Shown here: one piece after another, positions 52,125 to 62,300 of the stretch
Layout: the number at the start of each line of letters is the position of its first letter
Numbering within the stretch: the stretch's first letter is position 1
DNA from: Martinezella tropici
GTDB taxonomy: Bacteria > Pseudomonadota > Alphaproteobacteria > Rhizobiales > Rhizobiaceae
Direction: 5' to 3'
Assembly (NCBI GenBank): GCA_000799755.1
Contig: JUHI01000019.1
Span: forward strand, 1 to 64,000
DNA length: 64,000 bases
The notes under the pieces: generated by a model
Database searches by the model: none
Told to the model about the DNA's origin: nothing
The model's input: only the letters and a program-made list of their open reading frames with translations
Translations under genes and position numbers: made by a program

Positions 52125-53621
52125 TCAGGCCGCTTCGGACGCAGATGCGGCGGCGATGACCGCCGGTGTTGTAAGATCAGCACCGCTCAGTTCGCGCACG
52201 ATCCTTCCGCGCGAAAACACAAGGGCACGATGGCAGATGTGGGCGATTTCCTCGAAATCGGTGGAGACGACGAGGACGGCGAGGCCAGCCTTGACCGCCT
52301 CGGCGATCAGGCGATAGATATCGGCCTTCGCGCCGACATCGACGCCGGCGGTTGGGTCTTCGGCAATCAGTAATTTGCGGCCCGTCGCCAGCCACCGTCC
52401 GACGACAACCTTCTGCTGGTTACCGCCCGATAGCGCCTCGATGGCAAGGCTCTGGTCATTGGGCCTGAGGCCGACACGGCTGCCAAGGGAATAGGCGGCC
52501 TCCGCTTCCCGGCGTGGCGAGAGGAACGAAAATAGGCTGCGTCCGGAGGCGCCGGGATTGAGGAAGGTGTTCTCCCTAAGGCTGAGCGACATGGCGACGG
52601 ACTCTTCCGTGCGATCCCTGGCGATAAGTCCAATTCCGGAGGCCATCGCAGCAACCGTGCTGGAAAGATCGGGCATCGTGCCATTCAAGCGCACGCTGCC
52701 CTGTGATGGCTCGCAGCCAAACAAAGCGCGCCCGATCAGTTCCTGACCGGCGCCGCGCAGGCCGACAAGTCCGAGCAATTCGCCCTGACGGATATCGAAG
52801 GATACTGGTCCTGCGCCACGGCAGGAAAGCTCATTGACCGAAACGATTGCAGGCCCCGGGCTTTTCTCCGCCTTGACGAAAAGCTGATCGGCCTTGCGTC
52901 CGACGATCATGCGGATGAGTTCATCGGGTGTGGTCTCCGCGACCGGCTTCTGGCCGACCAGTTGCCCATCGCGCAGAACTGCAACGCGGTCGGCGATGCG
53001 GAAGATTTCGTCGAGGCGATGCGAGACGTAGATCATCGCCACGCCGCGCTCCTTGAGGGGACGAATGGCGGCAAAGAGTTTCTCGACTTCATCGGCGGGC
53101 AAGCTTGCCGTCGGTTCGTCGAGAACCAGCACATCCGCTTCGACGGCAAGCGCGCGGGCAATGGCAACAAGCGACTTCTCCGTGCGCGTCAACTCCTGGA
53201 CGCGGGTCGAAGGATCGAAGTCGCAGCCGACAAGCTTGAGGGCTTCGGCGGTGCGCCGCTCGGTTGCCCGCCAGTCGATCAGCCGGCCGCGCAACGAATA
53301 GCCCTGCGCAAGCCCGACATTCTCACCGACCGTCATCCACTCGATCAGCCCGAGATCCTGATGGATGAAGGCGACCGGCTGGCGCTGATTGGGTTGCGGC
53401 GGGCGGTGATGATACGGCTTGCCGCGAAACAGGATCTGCCCGCCATCCGGTTTGTAGATACCCGCCAATGTCTTGATAAGCGTCGATTTTCCGGCGCCGT
53501 TCTCTCCGAGAAGTGCCAGGATTTCGCCCCGGTGCAAATCGAGCGAGACGTTAGACAGCGCGCGCGTGCCGCCAAATTCCTTGGTGATATCGGAAAATTC
53601 GAGCAGCTTCCCGTTATCCAT
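52125..53621 (-). CDS. sugar ABC transporter ATP-binding protein
   Basis: A 498-residue tandem ABC ATPase (RbsA type). Domain 1: Walker A GENGAGKST, signature degenerated to LTRTEKS, Walker B LVLDEPTASL. Domain 2: GLRGAGQEL (no classical Walker A), intact LSGGNQQK, but the Walker B reads LLIAEDPTAGVD: the usual D-E pair is swapped to E-D, an uncommon change. It is first in the transporter operon; operator site 4 is 35 bases upstream. Confidence 0.88.
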   Translation of the reverse strand: MDNGKLLEFSDITKEFGGTRALSNVSLDLHRGEILALLGENGAGKSTLIKTLAGIYKPDGGQILFRGKPYHHRPPQPNQRQPVAFIHQDLGLIEWMTVGENVGLAQGYSLRGRLIDWRATERRTAEALKLVGCDFDPSTRVQELTRTEKSLVAIARALAVEADVLVLDEPTASLPADEVEKLFAAIRPLKERGVAMIYVSHRLDEIFRIADRVAVLRDGQLVGQKPVAETTPDELIRMIVGRKADQLFVKAEKSPGPAIVSVNELSCRGAGPVSFDIRQGELLGLVGLRGAGQELIGRALFGCEPSQGSVRLNGTMPDLSSTVAAMASGIGLIARDRTEESVAMSLSLRENTFLNPGASGRSLFSFLSPRREAEAAYSLGSRVGLRPNDQSLAIEALSGGNQQKVVVGRWLATGRKLLIAEDPTAGVDVGAKADIYRLIAEAVKAGLAVLVVSTDFEEIAHICHRALVFSRGRIVRELSGADLTTPAVIAAASASEAA

Positions 53622-53655
53622 CCTGCTCCTCCCAAAGCTTTGATGACGAGAGGCT

Positions 53656-53671
53656 ATGTTATCGATAACAT
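53656..53671. promoter_or_regulatory. LacI-type operator, site 4 (transporter operon promoter)
   Basis: ATGTTATCGATAACAT, a perfect 16-bp palindrome identical to site 2, 35 bases upstream of the ATPase start. Confidence 0.9.
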
Positions 53672-54008
53672 TACGTCAAGAGCCCCAGCGGCTTCTCGAG
53701 GAATGGTCTCACAATCAGCCTCGCTACCGCAAAAAGCTACCGTTCAGGTCACGGAGTTGCTTTACGTGTAAAATATATTTTGGTTCGTGTTATCATATTA
53801 TTGGATTATATAAATATAATCAAAAAATATATATAAGTGATATGCTGATATAGGCGCGCATGGCATGCAATAGTATTGATATTGTTGAAAATATATTCTA
53901 TTTTCGATTGGAATTAGTTTCGATGCAATGCGAGCGGGGATCTACTTTCAGACTAAGTCATCTGAGGCCTGAAAGGCGGTCAACTCACGCAGCATAAGAG
54001 GGGATTGT
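53672..54008. other. AT-rich gene-free stretch upstream of the AraC gene
   Basis: About 340 bases; 53750-53930 is extremely AT-rich with many TATA/ATAT runs. No coding frame can be supported. It holds the AraC promoter and the upstream side of the transporter promoter. Confidence 0.5.
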
Positions 54009-54995
54009 TTGACCTACGCGACGCGCTCGATGTTCAAAGTCGACAAGGCTGATGCCGAGGAGATGACGGCGCACTACGCGAGAACCCTGTTTCCTGCCGT
54101 TGTCGAGCCACTGAGTGGATGCGGCGCAATTTCGGTGGAAGATCGCCATTTTACGATTGGTTCCTGCAGTGTCTGGAGTGGCAAGTGTCATTCCGGCATG
54201 AAAGTTACGCTGCCCGGTGGTCCCGATGCCTACGGCCTCTATCTACCTGCCGCCGGCCAGATGCTCGTTGATGCTGGCGGCCGGCAATTGGAATCTGCAC
54301 CGGGCAGGGGACTGTTGGCTGACATGTCGTTGTTCAGGCGGCTTACTTTGTTCGAACAGCGTGGCCATATGGGCATTGCATTCGAAAAGTCGGCGATGGT
54401 TCGGCAACTCAGCGAATTGCTGGATGCGCCCGTTGCGGACGATCTGAAATTCGACGGTCCCGTCGATCTGCTGTCGGAGCGGGGGATGCAGATTGCCACG
54501 CTTGGAAATCTGATCTGGCAGAATCTAACGGCGGATTGCTCGGAAAGATCTTCGGCCACATTCAGCGAACGTCTCTTGCAGGCAATGATGATCGTTCTGC
54601 TTGAAACCGTACCGCACAACTATTCGATGCAGTTGCAAAAGCCAGCTTCGCCGGCAGTCCCGAAGCAGTTGAAACGGGCAATGGAATATATGCACGCCAA
54701 CGTCGGCGCCGACATCAGAATGGCGGATATCGCGCGCCAGGCCGGCACGAGCGTGCGCACCTTGCAGGCCGCGTTTCAGCAGTTCAAGGACACCACACCC
54801 ATCGGCTACCTGCGGATGATCCGCCTGCAGGGTGCGCGGCGAGCCTTGATGAGCGCAGATCAATCGCGATTGGTTGCCGACGTCGCGCGCGATTGGGGAT
54901 TTTCCCACATGGGCCGCTTTGCGGCGCTTTACTATCAATCCTTCGGCGAAATGCCGTCCGAGACCGCCAGACAGCCTCGGTATGGGGATAGATAG
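54009..54995 (+). CDS. AraC-family transcriptional regulator
   Basis: A 328-residue regulator with an N-terminal domain of the AraC-binding-like type (YGLYLPAAGQMLVDAGGRQL) and a C-terminal double helix-turn-helix (IRMADIARQAGTSVRTLQAA, then LVADVARDWGFSHMGRFAAL and YYQSFGEMPSETAR). The likely start is TTG at 54009 with GAGGGG 5 bases upstream; ATG at 54030 is the alternative. Its target is unknown; a small secreted-protein gene lies convergent after it. Confidence 0.85.
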   Translation: MTYATRSMFKVDKADAEEMTAHYARTLFPAVVEPLSGCGAISVEDRHFTIGSCSVWSGKCHSGMKVTLPGGPDAYGLYLPAAGQMLVDAGGRQLESAPGRGLLADMSLFRRLTLFEQRGHMGIAFEKSAMVRQLSELLDAPVADDLKFDGPVDLLSERGMQIATLGNLIWQNLTADCSERSSATFSERLLQAMMIVLLETVPHNYSMQLQKPASPAVPKQLKRAMEYMHANVGADIRMADIARQAGTSVRTLQAAFQQFKDTTPIGYLRMIRLQGARRALMSADQSRLVADVARDWGFSHMGRFAALYYQSFGEMPSETARQPRYGDR

Positions 54996-55040
54996 GGTTG
55001 CGATCTGTTCAGCGGATGAAGGCGGGCGCCTAGACGGGGC

Positions 55041-55451
55041 CTATTCGCCGACCGCGTTCACGATGCGGCAGAGATTCTTGCTGACGCCTGGCGCCACTTG
55101 CCCGGCCTGCACCAGGAACAGCGCATCGACGCGGCTGCCCTTGCCATTCTTGCGCACCACAACTCGAAGGGTCTGCGGCCGGCCGGAGCCGCTCGTTTCC
55201 TGCTGCGCGGTCAGGGTGCCGAGCTTCTTTTCGACGTTCACATCGACGAAGCCTTCTGCCAGAACGGCGCGGGATACCTTGTCGAAGGCAGCATTGGGAT
55301 TGACGGATGGGAAGACCATCCAGGTCTTGTAGGTGATGCCGGTTACGAGCGGGACACCGCTGCTCTCATAGTGATCCGAGCAGGCGTCAGCAAATGCTGG
55401 CGTGGCGGAGAGAACCCCGAGCGCAAATGCGCAAGCTATCCTTGTAAGCAT
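55041..55451 (-). CDS. secreted hypothetical protein
   Basis: A 136-residue exported protein: signal peptide MLTRIACAFALGVLSATPAFA, then a mature part with three cysteines in all (one in ADACSDHYESSG, one near the end in SKNLCRIVNAVGE). VNVEKKLGTLTAQQETSGSG and VVVRKNGKGSRVDALFLVQA suggest a beta-rich periplasmic domain. Not recognised. Confidence 0.65.
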   Translation of the reverse strand: MLTRIACAFALGVLSATPAFADACSDHYESSGVPLVTGITYKTWMVFPSVNPNAAFDKVSRAVLAEGFVDVNVEKKLGTLTAQQETSGSGRPQTLRVVVRKNGKGSRVDALFLVQAGQVAPGVSKNLCRIVNAVGE

Positions 55452-55901
55452 GATGTCATTGCCTTCCTAATGCCGAGAAAGACCATCCGGTCCCGGTGCT
55501 GCCAATCCTGCTATTTCTGATGGAAGTCTTCCGCCAAGCGAGAAGCGCATAAGTGGAGAGTTTCGACAGAAAATTATCATTTGTGCCTTGTGAAAATGGC
55601 ATTGGTGGAATTAGGTCGACACGTTCAAATGGCAATGGGGCTTGCGTGTTTTCTTGCTCCACTCCCTATCGCGATAGTTGCTTCCCATTCGCATTTCCCC
55701 GGATATTTCAGCCCAAAGGCTGCTTCGAGCCGCCGTCTCAGGAGCCGCATTTCGACAGTCATGATCGGGATCGGTTGCTATTTGGACACAATGGTAAACA
55801 ACCGAACTGTCACAATTCATTATTTATTAGCCGCGCATATTGCCTCCCGCCTTGTGGTTGATATTTCTGCCTTGCTTCTAACATCCGAAGGAGATTCCGG
55901 A
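55452..55901. other. gene-free stretch upstream of the polysaccharide export gene
   Basis: About 450 bases. An open frame runs from 55581 into the export lipoprotein gene but has no conserved sequence before 55902. It must hold promoters for both neighbours. AT-rich around 55790-55840. Confidence 0.45.
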
Positions 55902-57047
55902 ATGCGGAAATGGGCGGCGATTTTACCCTTGGTTGTCCTCGGTGCCTGTGCAGGGCCATCTGATGGACCAAGCGCCCTCAACATTCGCAATGCAAGGATG
56001 CCCGACACGCAGCGGAAGATTCCGGTGGTGCCGCTCTCCGAGGCCCCGATGGGTTCGCAGGTTGTTGCGCCGTCCTATTTGCCCAGCGATCAGGGGCTCA
56101 CAAGCCTGCGCTCGGGTGGCTTTTCGGACGCCCGCTTGCGTCCAGGCGACGTATTCGATGTAACGGTGCTGGATACCGGCGAGGATGGATTGCTGTCCGC
56201 CACGCAGAGCAAGTCCTTAAATCTTGGGCGCTTCACCGTCGATTCCCGTGGTTTCGTCACCATGCCCTATGTCGGCAAGCAGCGCGTCATCGATTCGACC
56301 CCGGAAGGTCTGCAGTCGAAGATCGTCACTGCCCTCAAAGGTTCTTCCGTCAACCCTCAGGCCGTCGTGACGGTCGTCGACAAGCCCTCCAGCGCCGTAA
56401 CCGTCGACGGCAAGGTCCGCTCGGCTGGCCGCTTCCCGCTGACAGCCCGCGGCGAACGCGTGCTTGACGTGCTCGCTCTTGCCGGCGGCGCATCCTCCGC
56501 GCCGGCCAACACGACCGTGACGGTGACGCGCGGTTCGCAAAGGGCAACTGCACCGCTGGATCGCATCCTGCAGGACAACAAGCAGAATGTGCGCCTCCTG
56601 CCTGGCGATCAGCTCTTCGTCAAGGGCACGGCGCAGACCTTCACGGCACTTGGCGCCTTCAAGAGTGTCGGCGAGTTCCCGCTGGAACCGGGCCAGACCA
56701 CGTTGGCGCAGGCGCTTGCCCGCGCCGGCGGCATGCTCGATGATCGTGCGGACTCCCGCAACTTCTACCTTTTCCGCAATCAGCAGGTCTATGCACGCAC
56801 GGCGTCGATGACAGCTAATGGCGCAAGTGCGCCGGCGGTTGTGACCGTCAAACCCGTCATTTACAGCGTCAACCTCAAGCAAGTCTCGAATTTCGTGCTG
56901 ATGCAGCAGTTCAAGATGCAGGATGGTGACACGATTTTCGCCAGCAATGCAGACACGGTCGACTTCGCCAAACTGTTTACCATCTATCAGAAGAGCGTAC
57001 CGACGGCGGCTGCCCCGCTTCCGGGCAGCTCTTCATCCGCCAACTGA
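55902..57047 (+). CDS. polysaccharide export lipoprotein (Wza/GumB family)
   Basis: A 381-residue outer-membrane lipoprotein: MRKWAAILPLVVLGACAGPS with lipobox LGAC (cleavage before C). The export domain begins LRPGDVFDVTVLDTGE, then SRGFVTMPYVGKQRVIDSTP, followed by two SLBB-like repeats (SAVTVDGKVRSAGRFPLTAR and TFTALGAFKSVGEFPLEPGQ). Such proteins form the outer-membrane exit channel for exopolysaccharide or capsule. AAGGAG is 9 bases upstream of 55902, which sets the start. No export co-polymerase gene is adjacent in the window. Confidence 0.88.
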   Translation: MRKWAAILPLVVLGACAGPSDGPSALNIRNARMPDTQRKIPVVPLSEAPMGSQVVAPSYLPSDQGLTSLRSGGFSDARLRPGDVFDVTVLDTGEDGLLSATQSKSLNLGRFTVDSRGFVTMPYVGKQRVIDSTPEGLQSKIVTALKGSSVNPQAVVTVVDKPSSAVTVDGKVRSAGRFPLTARGERVLDVLALAGGASSAPANTTVTVTRGSQRATAPLDRILQDNKQNVRLLPGDQLFVKGTAQTFTALGAFKSVGEFPLEPGQTTLAQALARAGGMLDDRADSRNFYLFRNQQVYARTASMTANGASAPAVVTVKPVIYSVNLKQVSNFVLMQQFKMQDGDTIFASNADTVDFAKLFTIYQKSVPTAAAPLPGSSSSAN

Positions 57048-57058
57048 CGGGGATCGCA

Positions 57059-57970
57059 CTAGATTCCGGCTATCAGAGCAAGGGCCGCCGCTACGTCCGG
57101 CGGCCTTTTCGCGGGGATGGGGTCTGCCAGATGCAGGGCCGCCGCCTTGACGGCAATGATCGTTTCATCGATCTCATTGCAATGCGAGACAAGCAGGTTC
57201 ATTACGCGACCGGCCGAGTAAAGGTCGGCGCTGAACTGCATGGTCGTATCGACCGCAAGTTCCGGGGCGGTGAAGTCCGGCGTTGCGACCCCGGCAATAT
57301 CGAAATCGCTGTATCGCGCGCCGTGTTCTACCATCGTGCCGAAATCGGCGAGCTTTAGCTCGCGGAAATCATTGCCGCCAAGCAATAAATTAGCCGGCGA
57401 AACGTCGCCGTGGACATAGCCGGCCTGATGGATCGCGCCCAGCCCGACAAGTATGGATTTCACCGCCGCCTTGACATCGGCTGACGACAGCGAACCTGCC
57501 GCCAATCGTTGCGACAAGGATCGATCGGCCCATTGCATGATGATTGCCGGACGTCCATCGGGCAGACGAATGGTGCATTGAGGCGCGACAAGATTGCTGC
57601 CGGAAAGCATCATGCCGAGCCTGGCTTCGCGCAACAGCAGGGCTTTGATCGTCGCCTCATTGGCTCGATCAGCCGGGACCGTTTTCATGGCATGAAGTGT
57701 GCCGAGATCGCGATGGCGTAGCCGGCTGATTTCCGTTCGTTCATTGCGGTGAACAACGGCTTCGACGAGAAAAGTGTTTCCGATAAAGGCTGGCTCACTA
57801 TCGGGAAGAGAAGGCAGGCGCCGGTCCAATGCGTCGCGCAATCGATCGACCAGAAGATCGCGCATGACCTTCGGTCGCTCGGCTTTGCCGTCGTGGCCAA
57901 GAAGATGCAACAGTTCGGCGAAGCTTGCCGCGATCTTCCTCATATCCTCACCGCTCGGATCTGCGCTCAT
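57059..57970 (-). CDS. ppkA: serine/threonine kinase of type VI secretion (ImpN/PpkA-like)
   Basis: A 303-residue kinase: ATP-site lysine in GTLHAMKTVP, catalytic loop YVHGDVSPANLLL (HGD replaces HRD), and DFG in LKLADFGTMVEHG. In type VI systems the kinase and its opposing phosphatase control assembly by threonine phosphorylation. It overlaps the TagF-PppA gene by 4 bases and is last in the visible operon, the impN position. The start at 57970 is preferred over an open frame to 58009. No transmembrane segment is obvious, unlike PpkA of Pseudomonas. Confidence 0.85.
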   Translation of the reverse strand: MSADPSGEDMRKIAASFAELLHLLGHDGKAERPKVMRDLLVDRLRDALDRRLPSLPDSEPAFIGNTFLVEAVVHRNERTEISRLRHRDLGTLHAMKTVPADRANEATIKALLLREARLGMMLSGSNLVAPQCTIRLPDGRPAIIMQWADRSLSQRLAAGSLSSADVKAAVKSILVGLGAIHQAGYVHGDVSPANLLLGGNDFRELKLADFGTMVEHGARYSDFDIAGVATPDFTAPELAVDTTMQFSADLYSAGRVMNLLVSHCNEIDETIIAVKAAALHLADPIPAKRPPDVAAALALIAGI

Positions 57971-59349
57971 GTCGCGCCGATGACGATGGCGCTGACGTTT
58001 TCGCGGCAATTGGCGATCAGCGCTTCCTGGATCAGCGCTTCAGCGGCCTGCTCCAGCGGCGTTTCAAGCAGGATCTCGGCAATGACGCGATCGGTGAGCG
58101 TGCGGGAAAGCGGATTGCTGGCGAGCAGAAGGCGGTCGCCCGATTGAAGGCGATCGCCAACGACGTCCGAAACGAACTGATCCTTCAACCCCAGACCGCG
58201 ACCGAGCGTGCGCCGAAGCCCGATATCGATATGGTCGTGGGTCAGGAGCCGCATCATCCCGTCGCGCAGCAGATAGCATCGCGCGTCTCCTGCCCATATG
58301 GCGGCAAACTCGCCGTCCAGCAAAGCAGCAGCGATTATGCTGGCGACAGGAGGGTCGCGCTCCGCGCTCGAACCCTTGGCGCGCAGGATCGCATGGGCAT
58401 GACTGAGCTTGCTCTTGATGTCCTGCACAAGGGTTTGCGGGGTGTCACGCTGCGAAATGCCTGCAAGAATTCCCGTGGTGATCCGTGCCGCCTCGATGGC
58501 ACCTATGCCGTCGCCGACACCATCGGCAATTGCGAAGATCGGCGGCGCGGCGCTCACGAGAAGTGCGTCGGCATTCAGGGAAAGACGTGTTCCCGCATGG
58601 CTGGCATGGCTGTGTGCTATCGCAAACTCGGGCCGCGCCGTCGTCGTTTGCGGTTGCTCGACAGGGGTGGGCAGGACAGCGTGTATTGCGGGTTCGGGCG
58701 TTTCGAGCGTTTTCCGCGTGGCCACCGTCACAAGCTTGACGAAATCCTCAGCCGTCGGGGCAGCCATCGTGCGAAAGCCCTTGCCGTGGCGAGTGCCGGG
58801 GCTGATGCGCCACCAGAGCGATGCCGGGGCTGGTATATTCTCGACGGCAGCGGACTGCATTGTAGACGAACGCTTGTCTATGAATGGCGGGCGAAGCCGC
58901 TTGATGCCCTCGACGAAACGCGGCATCTCGAAATCGGCCTTGTCGGACGTCTCGGCCAGGGCCTCGACAGCGGTAAACCAACTATCGTCTTCACAGAGAT
59001 CGCGTAGATGCCCGGAAAAGCGTTGCAATTGGGCGGCGATAATCAAAGGGAAGCTGCGGCCGACGCGGTCGCGGCTGGGCAGCAGAACGCCCGCTATCGC
59101 AGATGGAGCCCATACGCCCCTGCCGACGACGAAGCGCCAGGCAGACGTCGCATGAAACAATCGGCGCCAATCTGGCCCCTGTGCCGATTCGAGCGCGATC
59201 AGGCCATTGCGGACCCACTGGTCGAGTTCTCCCTGCAGACGCGAGCCAATTGCTGCCGAGACGAAATCGCCATGCGTCGGCAATTTCCCGAAGAAGCCGA
59301 TCGTATCGGCTTGCAGCGGCGACTGGGTGCGGGCGAGCGGTTCGTTCAT
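57967..59349 (-). CDS. impM: TagF-PppA fusion (ImpM), type VI secretion regulator
   Basis: A 460-residue fusion. The N-terminal half is TagF/DUF2094: GFFGKLPTHGDFVSAAIGSR, WVVGRGVWAPSAIAG-like WRFVVGRGVWAPSAIAGVLL and FPLIIAAQL. The C-terminal half is a PP2C-type phosphatase: FAIADGVGDGIGAIEAAR, DGEFAAIWAGDARCYLLRDG and LTHDHI, with metal-binding aspartates D in AIADG and WAGD and in the last block (NCRENVSAIVIGA). TagF restrains secretion and PppA reverses PpkA phosphorylation; in rhizobia both are joined. The start at 59349 lies 10 bases after the tssM stop. Confidence 0.9.
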   Translation of the reverse strand: MNEPLARTQSPLQADTIGFFGKLPTHGDFVSAAIGSRLQGELDQWVRNGLIALESAQGPDWRRLFHATSAWRFVVGRGVWAPSAIAGVLLPSRDRVGRSFPLIIAAQLQRFSGHLRDLCEDDSWFTAVEALAETSDKADFEMPRFVEGIKRLRPPFIDKRSSTMQSAAVENIPAPASLWWRISPGTRHGKGFRTMAAPTAEDFVKLVTVATRKTLETPEPAIHAVLPTPVEQPQTTTARPEFAIAHSHASHAGTRLSLNADALLVSAAPPIFAIADGVGDGIGAIEAARITTGILAGISQRDTPQTLVQDIKSKLSHAHAILRAKGSSAERDPPVASIIAAALLDGEFAAIWAGDARCYLLRDGMMRLLTHDHIDIGLRRTLGRGLGLKDQFVSDVVGDRLQSGDRLLLASNPLSRTLTDRVIAEILLETPLEQAAEALIQEALIANCRENVSAIVIGAT

Positions 59350-59359
59350 CGGCAAACCG

Positions 59360-62300
59360 TCAGAACTGCGCCGGGCAGCTGAAGTCGGACAATGCTTGCA
59401 GCCGGAAGGGGTTGAGTACCGATCCGAACTGTACATCGAATTCCGCGGTCTGGCCCTTGTTGTCGAAACTTGCCCTGAAGAGATCGGGTCCTTCGACAGT
59501 CACCTTTGCCGCATCGAACAGGCGGAAGGGCGACCAGTCGCCGCTTTGTACCATCGCCTCCTGCCAGCCTCCGGGCAGGAACGCGATCCGCGACTGGTTG
59601 TCGGCATTTGCCGCCGGCCACCCGATGGATTTCGACTGTACTGGACCATGATAATAGACGACGCGCTCGCCGCCGATTTCCATGATGACCGCATTGGCGG
59701 AATCCGAGAGCGAAATCGGTTTTACATTGATCGATATCGCCGGTTTATCACTGCCGGCTGGGAAAAAGGCGTGCTCGATCTTGCTGGCATTTTCGAACTG
59801 CGCGATTGCCTGGCTGGGGATGCTGTCGCCGCCGAAGGTACCGCGCCAACCCCAGGGCTGGGCACTCGTATCGACGAATGCTTCCAACCGGCTCTTGAAG
59901 AAGGACTGGAACAGGCCCTGCGGGCCAAAGAGCCTCACAAAATCAGCCATGGCGATATCCTGACCGGAAGACCTGTCGAAGGGATAGCGGCCGGAGACGA
60001 TGCGGGCGCAAAGATCGGCGCCTTCGCTGGCCCATAGGTCGTTGATGCGTGTGCGCGCCGTCTTGACCGCCAGCGATCCCATATCGGCGGCGACCGCGAC
60101 CATCCACGCATCGGCGGGCGCCGGCAGGCCGCGGGCCTGCTGCACCAGATCCTGATTGGCATTGGCAAGCTGGCCGCCGGCGTCGAAGACACGCGCAACC
60201 TCCGCCGTCGAATTTGTAGCGCGCGACAGCTGGCCGTAGATATTCTGAAGGGTCGGCTGCAGGCTCTGGATCTGCGAGCGCGGCTTGCCGCTGCCGTCAT
60301 CGGCCTTCCCATCCTGCGAGGCCGGTTGGGTGTTGGCAGGATTGACCTCCAGCGCCGCCCGCAATGGACCATAGGGATCGGGCGCATTGACGGCGCCTGC
60401 GGTGGCGGCCGTCAGCGCTGCATCCGGAGCGTCGTCGAGCGATGCGACTTCGGCGCCAGCGGCCGGGCGTAAATCCGTCGCCACCGCTATGGACTTCAGC
60501 GTCATCTCCACGGGGCTCGGATTGGCCGCCAGGATACGCGCCGTCTCGGTCGCATCGGCAAGGTTGCTCGATGGCCGCACCTGCAGATCGGCAAGAAGCG
60601 AAGACCAGCGCTGCTGGAAAGCGTCAAAATAGAGCTGCAGTGCCGCCTGTGAAATCGCGTCCGTGGTCATCCCCGATGGAGCTGCGGCATTGTCGCCACG
60701 AACCCATTGTTCCCTAAGCGCTTCCGACGCAGCGGCTGCGATCGACGGCAGCACGACCTCGCGATAGCCCTTGCCGGTGAAAATGCCGGGGATGCCGTCG
60801 CGCAGCGTTGCCTTCGATTTCCGCTGGAATATCTGCGCGCCGAGCGGTCCCAGGGCATCGGCCGGAAGCCAGGCGTCAAGCTGCCGGGCCTGTCGGGAAT
60901 GTGTCACGATGTCATAGGCTCGGGCTGCAAGACTTTGGGTGTGGATCGTCTCGCGTGCCTTGGCGATCAGGCTGGTGTCGAGCTCGATCGCCGGCAGGCT
61001 GCCTGCGGCCATGGCGTCGACATGGGTGAGAAGTGCCTTGCGCGCGGCGGACCGGCCCTCGCCGGGATAAAGTGCTGCAAACATATCGTCCGATTGCTGT
61101 GAGACGAACTCCTTGTCGATTGGTCCCAACCCGCCGAGCATGCCATAGAGTTTCAACGCATCGAAGGTCTTCTGAACGTCCGATGTCTGCTTGATCTCCT
61201 TTTGCAGTTCTACCAGCATGCGCGGGAGCAGGAGCGAGTTCAGCGCACGCTGATAGGCGCCCCGCTGGCGGCTGGCGATCTTGTCCTCCTGGTCGAGACC
61301 GAAGCTCGTCGGCCAGATGCGTGCCTCGTCGAAGCCGCTGGTGACGGCGCGCAGATTGTCGAGCGCCGGCAGGACACGGAGGAAATCCGCATCGGTGACA
61401 TCGCGCACCTGGATGCCGCTTGCCAGTTTTTCGTAGTTGTCGATACGGCGTTCGGCTGCTGCGATCGCGCGCGAATTCTGAAAATAGGTCGCCGTCCAGC
61501 CGGTGAAAACGATCGCCAGCGCGATTGCGGCCGCACCGTAAGCAATGCGTCTGATCATCGCCTGCCGGCCTGACAGGCGCCTGTCGCGGGCAACCAGCGA
61601 AGCCTCGCCGAAGATCACCTCCTTGAACAGGCGCGATAGGAAATAGCTGCGGCGCGTGCGCGGTGTGTCGGTCTCCCGGCTCTGCGTGCCGGAAGCGAAA
61701 TAGACGCCGCGAACCAGAGGGGATTCGACAAGGTTGGAGGATGCGCAAAGCTCGGTCAGCACCTCGTGCAGGCGCTCACCCAAAGAGGCAAGTTCGGCAG
61801 GAAAGCGGAAAATTCGGCCGCGAACCTCGACATTCGGCTCCTGTTGCAGCCGCTCGATCAGCATGGCGTCGACCCGCTGCTGCAACAGCGCGAATTCTTC
61901 CATGAAACGTTCGGGCAGGTTCTGGCCCTTGTAGCTTTCGTCGAGATCGAAGGTCGTGCCCCAGACCTGCTCGCGGTCGGTTTTGGCAAGTCCGTCGAAG
62001 AATTCGACGAAGCCGGTCAGAAGATCGGCCTTGGTCAGGACGACGTAGACGGGCACGCGGGCATGCAGGAACTCGTCAAGTTCCGACAGGCGTTTGCGGA
62101 TGGAACGCACCTCTTCGAGCTGCACCTCGTGCTCGCGGCCGAGGAGGTCGGCGATCGAAAGCGTGATGAGTGCGCCGTTGATCGGCTGCGAGCGGCGATA
62201 CTTGCGCAGAAGCCCGAGGAAGCCTTCCCACCCCGCCTTCGATGCACCGTTCAAATCATCCTGCGTGGTATAGCGGCCGGCTGTGTCGATCAGGATCGCC

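Noticed and set aside
53656..53853. 65-codon frame starting in operator site 4
   Set aside because: Ends in extremely AT-rich non-coding DNA; no features of a protein.
55581..55901. 107-codon N-terminal extension of the polysaccharide export protein
   Set aside because: A strong ribosome binding site and a proper lipoprotein signal begin at 55902; the upstream part has no family similarity.
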